Both the position numbers and the translations under genes were made by a program. Below, piece after piece: positions 21,538-32,900 of a DNA stretch of 64,000 bases. Each line of letters begins with the position of its first letter. Position 1 is the first letter of the stretch. The notes under the pieces are model-generated. The model was given only the letters and a program-made list of their open reading frames with translations, did no database searches and was not told the DNA's origin. Origin of the DNA: Lytechinus variegatus (taxonomy: Eukaryota; Echinodermata; Echinoidea; Temnopleuroida; Toxopneustidae); the NCBI RefSeq assembly GCF_018143015.1, contig NC_054746.1:30469129-30533128 (forward strand). The letters are read 5' to 3'.

Positions 21538-22254
21538 CTTGGAAGATTTCAGCTGTTTTAATCCGATTTCCCTCACTCTTCAATCACCTGTCCCTGGATT
21601 CAATTGAACAGAATTAGCGTAGAATGGGTGCTGGAAAGAGACAAAAGTAAAATATAAAAAAAAGGTAGACCCATAACTGTACTGATATGTACAGGGGACA
21701 TAGAGACGCGTTATTAGTATATATCTCTATGATAGGGGGCTACTCTTTCTTAGAAGAGAGGGCTTATCACCCATTATCCCATCTCCTACCATCCTCCATG
21801 TAACGTCAGGTATACTGAAATTATTATCTCCATTATTGCATCTTTCTATGTCTATCGTTACTTTCTCTCCTTGTGCTTATTTAGGAGGGAAATATTTCTT
21901 ATAGTTATAGGAATTAAGTTTACACATGGGCCATTTCAAAATGTCTATGTGTGATTGAGTTTTGTCAGCTAGTCGTGTCTCGGTCAAAAGTATGATTAAC
22001 TTCTACGTTACCATCTGATAGAATCAGCTAGGAATCGAACATCAGTGCCACTTTATAACGAGAATGCCAATAGGTGATATGATATAGCCAGTCACCAAAT
22101 AGCCCTACCATTTTAAGGTTAAATGTATGGCCCTGGGAATCGAGGGGTGTTGAAGCACCCTCAAGATTTTCCTAGGGGATGCTGCGTGTATTATTCTCTA
22201 TAAGCTGCTACCCTGGAATTCTGGTAGGTGTTACAAAAAATAAACCAAAATGAC

Positions 22255-22460
22255 CTATACTTTCGGTAGTGATATCCCCTTCTTGGGGGGGGGGCGGGGG
22301 CTTGTCAAATTTCTCGGGACCAAATGACTTCCATTTTGTAGTGTGTAGTGAAACCCTTTTTGGGGGGTAAGGGGGTTCTGATATTTCTCGGAAATAAAAT
22401 AACTTTCATTTTGCAGTGAGACCCTTTTTTTTTGGGGGGGGGCCTTGTCAAATTTACATA
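22255..22460. repeat. T-run/G-run repeat, three tandem copies
   Basis: CTTTTTTTTTGGGGGGGGG-type runs followed by CTTGTCAAATTT occur about three times, each near an ACTTCCATTTTG-TAGTG or ACTTTCATTTTGCAGTG block at ~90 bp spacing. The same T(n)G(n)CTTGTCA motif recurs elsewhere in the window. Confidence 0.7.
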
Positions 22461-24254
22461 AACACCCCCAGTAAAAAAAAATATAGCTCCCAGGGCCCTG
22501 GGTGCATGTGCATGTCCAATATAAATCGTGCACTCACAAACTTGTCAAAGATTTCAAAAAATTATCAATTATCAACGACGGATCATCTAATTTGAGCTTT
22601 CTGCAAATAATATTTTTGATTTGATTTTGAAATTGAAATTTCAAAATAATGTAATGATAAGGATTGGGGTTTTATTTAGTTTTGAAGGTAAGATTTTATG
22701 TTTGGCTTAACGTGCAGATTTTCCATTGGAGCGATCGCCCCCTGCCCCCCGGGATCGATGCCTCTGGTAGCAAATGTCGTGTCACCGACTTAATGCTTTC
22801 CTCATTGAGTATGTGTTGACCTTCTCATAATAGGCCCATGACCATGCTTTTATCTCGAATATCTCCATCTCACAATCTTCTTCTTTTTTTCTTACTTCTG
22901 CTCCCTATTCACGTATATCTCGTGATTTTTTAGAGAAAAAACAATATCATACAATATTACTCAACTATGAGGTTTGCTGCGCAATAAACTCCTAGAATTG
23001 AAGCCGGTGATAATGATAGGTGATATGAAATAGTCAAGCAAGACCTATCCAGTGAATGGGTCCCTTGCCTGGGTTGCCTGCACACAGCCATTAACCCCCC
23101 CCCCCCCCCCACACACACACACACACACCCGTCACCCCCACTTCAATCATGCTTCGAGTTTCTGTCAATCGATTGTCGACATCTCTTTGCGTAACTTACA
23201 ATGATTATGTAATCTTTATTCATTTATTTATATCTATTTATTTATTTATTCATTATTTTGTCTATTTATTCATCAATTCATAATTCATCTATTTATATTT
23301 ATTCATCTATAAGTTTTATTATAGAAATAATAGAATCAGAGAGTCAAAAAGGGCCTAAGCTTTCAATCCTAGGAGAATATTCGTCGGAGGCAAAATGGCA
23401 AACAAATAAAGTGGGAAAACCGTATAGACCACAGACATTCAACAGCAGCACTAGAAATAATGAGACAAAAGGGGCATTAGTGAGTAAAGATGACCAATCA
23501 GGTCATTGAAGGGGATGAATGAAAAGGATGAGCCTGACATGTTAGTTGACTGAAATTAGGAGACTTTCCCTTTTTTCAATATTGTTATTATATATGTTGT
23601 TCGTCAATCATTCTGATCACTCTCTTCTATTACTTTATTCATAATTTTTTGTGGAAAACTCAACCACTGACACTCGACAACCATCAAAGAAACAAACCAG
23701 AAGTTGTATCAAAATCACATTCCTTTAATGATTGAAAACATGACATAAAAAACTTCCACATCTCATTTATATCAACAAAATGAATTAAAGAATACATACA
23801 TATCTATTTATTTTATCTTTAAAATGCGTTTTTCTTGAAACATAATAATATAACTCACATAGTAATCACAGGAACTGTTGCAGAGCGTGTTAAAATAGGT
23901 TCCTTTTGCATTTACTACAGGGAAACTCTACAATGCATCGAGGAGATATGACCAAGGGGTAGTGCCAGATTTGGTTAGGTGCATGGGCCTACCAGAGGTC
24001 ATGATGAAAATTGCACATTCCGAGGTCAGGAACTGAGAAACGTAAGGATTCTTTTTACATAAGAATGAGGAAACCTTGGAATAGTCTATTAATGAATTAG
24101 TAAATGCACCCAATGTCCACAGCTTCGAGAATGGACTGGATAAGTATTGGAGATGTGAACCTTTGGAGTACAAGTTTGATGCTGACCCACCAGGACATTA
24201 TCCGGCCAACCTAAAGAGAATTTAGAGCTGAATATAGAGTCTTAGACTGCGTTC

Positions 24255-24475
24255 AGAAGCATCCATATGTATAATGCAATTAAAATCACAATGGAGAGCT
24301 GAGAGACTTTTACCGAAAGTTGGTGGACTGGGACAACAGATCATTCGAAGATTTGCACCGGACGAACAATCGCAAATATGTCGTTGTCCAGAGTCAAGGG
24401 TCACCAACTTTCGACAAAAGCCTCTCATCTCTCCATTGTGATTTGACTTGCATTTCCAAAGGAATCGATGCGTTG
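24255..24475. repeat. Imperfect inverted repeat
   Basis: CACAATGGAGAGCTGAGAG and CCGAAAGTTGGTG on the left mirror CACCAACTTTCGAC and CTCTCATCTCTCCATTGTG on the right, about 90 bp per arm with a short centre near 24360. It lies 1.2 kb past the K2P stop, possibly in the transcript. Confidence 0.68.
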
Positions 24476-25688
24476 TAGAAAGTGTCTCCATAGTAAATGC
24501 GATAAGTCCGGAATACTGCGGATGAACAGGAAATATTTATATAATATAAGTCCATAGTCCCTTAAAATGCCCCCAACTTTCTCTTTAAGAGAAGAAATAA
24601 TAAAGCTGCGAAATGACTCTTCAACTCTTTTTATGTGAAAGTTCATTTTTAGGAGATAATAATCACTATAATTTTTATTAAGACATCTGCTTTAGATTCT
24701 GCATATATTGATTATTACATTAACCACCGTGTATTGAATAGAGGGAACTATCAAAAGAGCCAATTTTTGGTTTACAGATTAATACGAATGTGCTACTTTA
24801 AACACGTAACACACACAGAGTTAATACTGAGTAGTGATCACATGGGGGGGGGGTCACTAATGTACATACTGATGACAGTTGGTGATCCAAATCATGATTC
24901 ATTAATGCATTAAATAAAATTTAATTTCTCATGTAGAATAAGGCTTTAAATCAAACACATACATGTATAGGGAAAATGATAATGTTATGATAACAAGTAA
25001 CGAGTGCGCATTATCCATACTATAGTATGCAAATGATATGAAAAAATACAATATTACACAAAGCATTTAATCTAGAATAAACACTTGTAAAGTATTTTAA
25101 TCCCTTTCTTCGATTGCACTTTCAATATTTAATTGTTTTTACTTTCTTCTGTATGCTCGTTCCGCCATCGATAGCGAATTCCCGCGCAATATCTTTATGA
25201 TATATTGCACTTTTTTAAATATTCAATTATATAGATGCCTACATGGATAAAAGAAGAAATTGTTAATAATGTTGTTGATACAAGAGGTCGGCGATTGTGA
25301 CGTAATGCTTCATTTTCCTCTCCTTGTTTAGATTTTATTTGATTTAATTTGGGGGTTATTTTTTTATTTTTACATTTAAAACCACCACATACACTTTCTG
25401 TTTATTGTAAAACTACAAGAATATATATGGACTTAGTAATTTTGCATATCTGATATATATATTGAGGACAGCCATGCAACAACGGGAGTAAAGATAATAC
25501 AAGTGTTTTCAATTTTCAAGCGCACACTGAGTGACAAGACATGGTAATCACTAAGAGATTTGGGCCTGGAAAGTATAAAATCAGTCTTAAAACACTAAAA
25601 GGACTAGTTTGGTACATGTATTCGTGTTAATCAAGTGACAAGATCAAGAAATATGAAGTTAAAAATAACGCATTAAGAAATAGGTGAA

Positions 25689-26638
25689 TCAAGGCTTATA
25701 TTCAGCTAAGTTTTCAGTAATCTTCCACGTCATCTCATGGCCATTTACAGCCTTCAATTCAGATGATGAAAAGGAAGACGATTGTGAAGACTTCGATATC
25801 ATTGTACTTCTATTGTTCCTCTCTGACTTGCTATGACAACAACAACAACCATTATCAACTTTCAACCGGTCTGTCTGTGTAGCAGCATCAAATGTCAAGG
25901 TGGATTGTGTTTGCATAACATCATCGACAAGTGACACAGTTTCAAAGGCTACACCCGATTCCAGTTCCTGCATCTCAAACACCTCCCCTTGACTATCATC
26001 TCCAACAACATCCGTTGTTATGACGACGTACTCATCACTCTCAGAAGGCATCCCTTTGGAGAAACTTCCGTCTGCCTCGTCCAATCCAGCCTTACGTTTC
26101 TTTTTCCTGATTCTCCTGATGACTCTTCGTTGTGCTAACTGCTTCACCTTTTGAGCATTGCGGTTCTGGAGTCCCTGTAAGAGCATGGTGACAAACCCCA
26201 TCCCAAAGACAAGGTAAAAAATGAGGATAACTTTGTAGACCACGCGACCGACCGCGGTCAGGGTCTGACCGTCACCAGCAACATAATCCCCAAACCCGAT
26301 AGTTGTGAAAGAGATGAAAGCATAGTATTGACTCGTTAGCCAGTTCCAACCTTCGATGTAGTTGAACAGGCAAGCGGGGATGATAATGAGGATGACGTAG
26401 AAGGCAACACCGGCGACAACGACGGCCATGAACGATGCTATACGATGGGGTATTGATGATTCCCTGGTTGTGATGCAGTGCAGCCGAACAAGGAGACGAC
26501 GCCAGATACCCCTGAGTCGCTTCTTGAGCTGCTGACCGATGATGGTGACGAGAAGACCACTGAGGGGTATACCAATCAAGGCATATATAATGCAGATTGA
26601 CCGGCCAAGTTCAGTACTTGGGGCCAAATGACCATAAC
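25689..26638 (-). CDS. K2P channel exon 2 (M2 to C-terminus)
   Basis: The acceptor is CTCTCACTGCAG ending at 26639; the reading frame runs to TGA at 25691-25689. It encodes the rest of P1, M2, M3, P2, M4 and the whole cytoplasmic tail. A candidate AATAAA lies about 285 bp past the stop (complement of 25401-25406). Confidence 0.94.
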
Positions 26639-29600
26639 CTGCAGTGAGAGAGGAAAATGGAGAGAATTGGTTAATGGAGAATTGAAATGGTGTATTAAGA
26701 AGAAGCGATATACAAGGAGAGCCAAAATGAAGGCGAAGCAAGACAATGTGATATAAAAAAAAAAACAGATCTTCATGCAATAATCAAATGCTTTACAAGG
26801 TGAACATTGTTATGGAATGTCTTTTTTTACCATATCTCACAGATCAGTTACCAAAAATTAAAATGAAACAAAATATGAGAGGACAGCAAAATGCATTGGC
26901 AGCGAAATATATAACAAATTAAGAGGGGACGCAGCAGTATTTGCTCACTGGTTTGAAGTGAGTTGAGAATGAAAAAAAACATGATCATGATTATTGGGAA
27001 TAAGAGTGCTTATGAACGATTATAGGCCGTCACTCACAAGATACACAATGAACTTCCAAAAACGTGACAATAGCATGATGGTAACAGTCGCAACAGAAAT
27101 GAATGTTTTTTTATAATCTTTAAGATTATTTATATGATGCAACATTAAAATGTTTGAGCAAAATTCATATTTGAAATTAAAATTAAAGATACCAGGATAT
27201 GACACCCCCCCATTTACGACAGTGTATTTAAATGATGTTTTGACATGAGAAAAGTTATAACCATATTTGAAAAGTCATGCACTGGAATCATAAAAAAATG
27301 ACCTTATTATACTCTCATATTGCAGCGGATATAACATTCGCAATGAGTTTAATTTACGGATTTGTCAAATTCTTGTAATAGATTGAGCGCAGGAGCAGAG
27401 CGAAAGTGCGAGAAATTTTGCGTTTATAGGATGCAAAATGAAACGAAATTAAGCATGTTTACTGCATTTAACTTTTAGATGAATCCATGCAAATTTAACA
27501 GTAGTATTAGTCATTTGATGATTGATAAAAAAAAAATGTTTTTGTCTTGAAATGTGTTTGTGTGTGGGGGGGAGGGAATAGTTATACATGTCATCACAAC
27601 TCTTCGAACAGGCCGGGGGGTATATCCTCCCATTCCTCGAGATTAACGCCCACACCCTAAAAAAATATTGGGTTAAAATGATACATGAAGGTAATTATGT
27701 GTCCAACCGACATTGGACATTTTTATTTATCGAGTGTGATGAAAATTTTGTCCATTCTAAGTAATTGCTGCTTAGTTTTTAACCTTACTGGACAATATGC
27801 TTTCCGCATTGGGTGAAATAATGCCCATAATTGGTTAGACAATAAATACCCTCGTGGTGGTTAAATTTTCACCCAAGATGTTTTACAGTGCATGGGACGC
27901 AGGGGCGCGCCCGGGTGGCTCAAACTTTCGTCAATAAGAGGGGTCAATGTTTTCATCCATACTTTCCCCTATCGGTCGCTCAAAGCTGATATTAGTTGTA
28001 TTTTAGGCGATGGCCCGAACTAAATACTGAAGCATCAAATATACAGCTTTATTTTGCAAACACGATATCTCATAAGGTCTAAATAAATAATGCGAGCGCG
28101 AAGCGCGAACTCAAGTTCTCCTTTTTTTATATTTCGTGTATTCAGACCGAAGAACATGTTCAAGTTGTGCGTAAATGCGTAATCATACCAACAGGTTTGT
28201 GAAATACCACCCTCGCTTAAAAATCTCTCATAGCCGAGACATTACACCAATCGACTATTGCAATATCTGATCGAATTTCAAAGGTCAAATTCTACAGTTA
28301 TTGGGTGATTCAGATATTTTTACTGCACGATGTTTACAACCCATGCAATATAAATCTTAAGATGATGATTTCGAAATTACTAATATACTAATATATAGGC
28401 CGAGCAATAAAGCCAGTCGAGAGTCCATTCAAGTGTCACATTGATTGGGTAGGAGAGCATGTATGATAATCTCTCCTTTCTCTTATATTAATTTGTACAG
28501 CTGATACAGTATTGATAAGTATATCACGCGAACAATGAATGTGATCCCTGGGTTATTTTTATTGTCTAAACTTACTTTGGTGACTATTAAAGTGCAGACA
28601 TAAAGAGGTAAAAATGTTTCTTATTATTCCGATGCACTAGATTATTTATTAGGCTGTTCGTAATTGGTAATTTAGATGCGATCGTCGTTATCCTAACCAT
28701 TTGTCGGGTCAGTACAAGGATGTTCTGATCAGATAAGTGAATGTGCAGGAGGGGACAGGTGAAATCGGATTTTAATGAAAATGGAGACATTGTTTAGTTA
28801 AACGACACAGTCCCCTATTTGCCAAATTCTTTTATTTTAGTTTTTAATAACTTAAAAAAAAACTGAGGTAATGGGCAGCCCCTTAACCCAAGCCCCGTCA
28901 TGCCGCCCAGGGAAAGTTATTATCTCTGTCTTGATTGCCAATAGTTGTCCACATAGTATACTCTATCATATTTGGTTGAATACTTGATGGAAAAATAGGA
29001 AAACGTAACAGCTTCTTCATTTTAGTGAAAATAAGAAATGTAGAAGCACTGCTATCCTCTGGATCATTTTTTTTTAAAAATAATAAAACTGTCATGTTTT
29101 AGACGTAATGGGCAATTTTACAGACTTGACATGAGTGCATGATGTGAATCATATCTTGTTATTTTTCAATTATTCATCTTCAATGAATAATGTTCAACAT
29201 TTTTGTTAACCAACGAATAATTTGTTAATCATTAATTGGGTTAATAGGTATGCTTTTGTTCGAAAAGAGAATGAAAACAATGCATATCCCACAATTATAT
29301 TATCTCGAACAGATTGGTGTGCCTTTAAATATACTTAAATTGCCAAATAGAGCAATTAATTCTTTATTATAACTGGAAAGAAATATTGAGTACTTGTTTA
29401 ACTATCAATCATGATTTACCCAATGACCTTGTACTATTTATGCCAGTACAAGTATTAAGAAAGTATGCAATAAGCGTTTCAAACAAGAGATAAGAATGAA
29501 ATCGATATATGTTATCATGCCGCGACACTATAAAAAATTGGAATATTTAAAGGTTTTAAACATTAACCAAAATAAAAAGGATGGGGAAGGGAGGGGTGCC

Positions 29601-29899
29601 CCTCGTCTGCCCATGCATGGAATCGATCGATCACTGTCACTGTAAACTGACCTCTGTCCTGTCTGTTATTGGTTCGTTTTTTTTTTCTTTCTACATGTAA
29701 TTGTTCCTGTCTTATGCTTTGTTTGTTTGTTTGTTTTTTCTTTTGTTAACGGTTCCTGTCCTTTTTTTTCTCTCTCTCCTTTATGTGTATGGTGCTTTTT
29801 TTTCTGTCTACTATTTCTCCTGTTTGTTGTTGGTGTGTTAGTTTGTTCAGCTTGGGGTCTGAGGGGGGGGGGGGGCTCATGGGATGGGAGAACCTCATA

Positions 29900-29968
<69 letters not shown>

Positions 29969-32900
29969 TCTTTTAATTCACGTACTTCCGTCTTTGTTTT
30001 AATACTTGCTTTAGCTGCATACATAAGTTGTTGAAATGTTATATTTTATATGAGTTCGGATTATGTCTCTGTTCTGAAACAATTTGCCTGTTATGTTTAT
30101 TACACTGTTATTTAATTTGTGTATTGCACTGCTGCAATTATTATCTTGTTCTATATTTTCTTGATTATGTATGTACGAAATTTATTTTGAATGAATAATA
30201 AAGATCACTACAAAACAAAAAAAGTATGATACGAAGTTAAGACATAATAAAGTATGCCTGCGAAATGGACAGAGGGGTGAATTTGGGGAGATGGGTGAAT
30301 TGCTAGGTGAATGATTAATAAATGAATGAATGGATGGATGGATGGATGAATGGATAAATGGAAGGATGGATGGGTGGGTGGATAGATGGATGAATGGATG
30401 GATAAACGAACGAAAGAACAAATGGATGGATAAATGGATGGATGGGTGGATGGGTTGGTGGATGGATGGATGAATGGATGGATGGGTGGGTGGATTGATG
30501 GATGAATAAATAGATGGATGGATGAAAGAACGAATTATGAATAAATAAATGAATGAAAGAAGGATAAAAAGAGATCCAAGCCGAAAAAGAAGCCAATCTA
30601 ACCAAGCTCACACCCTTTCACTCTCGGTTACTCGCACCCATACAATCGAATCCTCGCCCCCCCCCCCTCTCTCTCCTCCATCTCTCTCTCACTCTATCAT
30701 CTCTATCCCTCTCTCCTCTCTCACAATCTTCCTAACTCTCTCCCCCTCTCTCTCTCTTCATCCCGTCTTCTCTCATCATCACCTCATTCAGTTAACAGAC
30801 AGTATATTAGGGAGAAAGTTAATGGTCAAATCCACCCAGAAAAAATGTTGATTTGAATCAATAGAGAAGAATCAAACAAGCATAAAAATGAAAAAAAAAT
30901 CATCAAAATCGGATGTAAAGCAAGTAAAGTTATGACATTTTAAAGTTTTGCTTCATTTCTCACAAAACAATAATATGCACAATTCAGAAATATCCAAAAT
31001 GAGAGAGTCGATGATGCCTCTCACCCATTTTTTCTTTTTTAAATTATATTATACTATATTTCATTATTTACAATTGACAATAATGACCGATTTGACTGAG
31101 CCATAAATGTTAAAGCAATGGTACTTTTACATGTTCAGGGAGGGTTTTTTTTCCACATGACCATGATGACAATGAGTAGAAAGTTAATTACACTGAAAAA
31201 AAAAACAGTGAGTGGTTGACGTCATAGCAATCAGCTCATTTGAATACAGACCAGTTTGTGCATCTGTTTTGAGAACTTAAGCAAAACTTTAAAATATCAT
31301 TCTAATTTTACAACCGATTTTGATGATATTTTCAGTGTTATGATTTTCGAATGTTTTCCTTTTATTGATTTTTTTTTTTTGGGGGGGGGCTTGTCCTTAA
31401 CAGTGGCTTTCGTTTCTACAAGGGGATTAATTTTTGGTAATCATTAAAACAGAAATGATATATTGTTTTTTGGAAGTTTGCGGAATTGACGAAGAAAGCA
31501 AAACTCCCCACTGACAAAGTATATAATGTTTGGTCGACTCAATGCTTAACTTGACTGGCTGGTAAAATGTATTTGCTCGTTAACTTTGATGACTAGCTCT
31601 GTGCCATTTGTACAACATAAGTTTTCTGTATCGTTCCATTTCCTTTTCCTGTTTTCTTTATATTTTCCCTTTTTTTCTTGAGGAATCTACGTAATAAAAA
31701 AAATTCGCTTAACTGCTGATTTCTCTTCCCAATGTCAATAAACTACGTCATGCGAACATTTAACTTGTTTTGTCATTTTTAATGTGAGAGAAATAAAAGA
31801 AAAAAATATTCATCTTTGTACTCATTTATATATACCAGTGTAAGTCATGGCCCTAACCATCAAGACCCGGGCAAATTCGGCTGCAATTTATTGCATAGGG
31901 TATGAAAAATAAAAGACTTGTGTAATAACGTAAAGTTCGCAGCAAATGAAATCCAGAACGGTCGAGAAAGTGGCAATCTTTAATGCTTTAAATTTATATC
32001 AATACTTCCTAAATTGGCAGTATGGTTCGGTGTGATGTAAGTATATCGTCGATTGGGGAGTATCAACATAAATCAAATTTCCATTATAGAGACTGGATAT
32101 ATATTTCAAATTGAATTTCTCTATTAATATTTATGCTAATAACCGACAGCGGTGAAGCGATACTTACCATGCTTACAGTTCTTAATGCCACTGGGGGGAA
32201 GTGAGAGTGGAAATGCAGAGATAATGTACATAGGCTTTGATTAGGTTTTGATCTTTGATCTAGATGGGTTTTTTTAATCTAAGTCCATGATTCACTTTGC
32301 GTTTTTCCTATATTCAATGGCATAATGAAACAAAACGTTGAAAAACAAAATTAATTAATATTCATTCTGTTATAGAGTGAGTGAGTAAGTAAAAAATCAG
32401 AAGGAAAATATAGCTCTCCAATTCATTTCTTTTTTCTTGTTGAATATATTCAGCAAAGTTCTATGAAATTCGTTTAAAATATAATAAAAATTGATGAAGT
32501 TACAGGCAAAAAAGAGGAGGTGGCTCGAGGCCGCAGGCTCACCCCACAAATACACCAGAGTCTGTCGCTGATTATTTGTCATGGAAATTAAGTATTGTCG
32601 TACAAAGACCAAATTTTCTGTAGAATTAGGTCCAGAATATTCTTTGAAAGAGAAATCAAAGGATAACAAGGCGATGAAGCTAATCATTCTCACTCTTCCT
32701 TTTTGTGCATGAGACACAGTTTCATATATTTTCATACATTTCATAACTAACAAACTCTTAATCAAGTCGTTGTTTTGTACGAGTCAAACAATATTGGATA
32801 AGAATTGATAATGGCCTTTTTAAAAATTCCTAAACACGTTGACAACCGACTCCATCCAGATCATGTCAGTCTGGGTACAACTGTACCCACATTTATAGCT

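Larger units (their letters stand above)
21538..25688. other. Region between CHURC1 (5' end) and the K2P gene (3' end)
   Basis: Contains the CHURC1 promoter side, where no TATA box was recognised; T-run/G-run repeats (22260-22460); a C/CA run (about 23095-23128); TTTATTTA-rich sequence (23210-23320); and an inverted repeat (24255-24475) that may be in the K2P 3' UTR. No coding exon found. Confidence 0.6.

Noticed and set aside
23928-24491. Minus-strand frames of about 80-90 codons
   Set aside because: They overlap the inverted repeat at 24255-24475 and show no family motif.
29666-30611. Open frames of Tyr-Ile or Ile-His-Pro repeats
   Set aside because: They come from (TA)n and (GGAT)n simple repeats.
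32397-32765. A 122-codon minus-strand frame
   Set aside because: It crosses the border of the 778 bp insertion (32595) and has no recognised motif.
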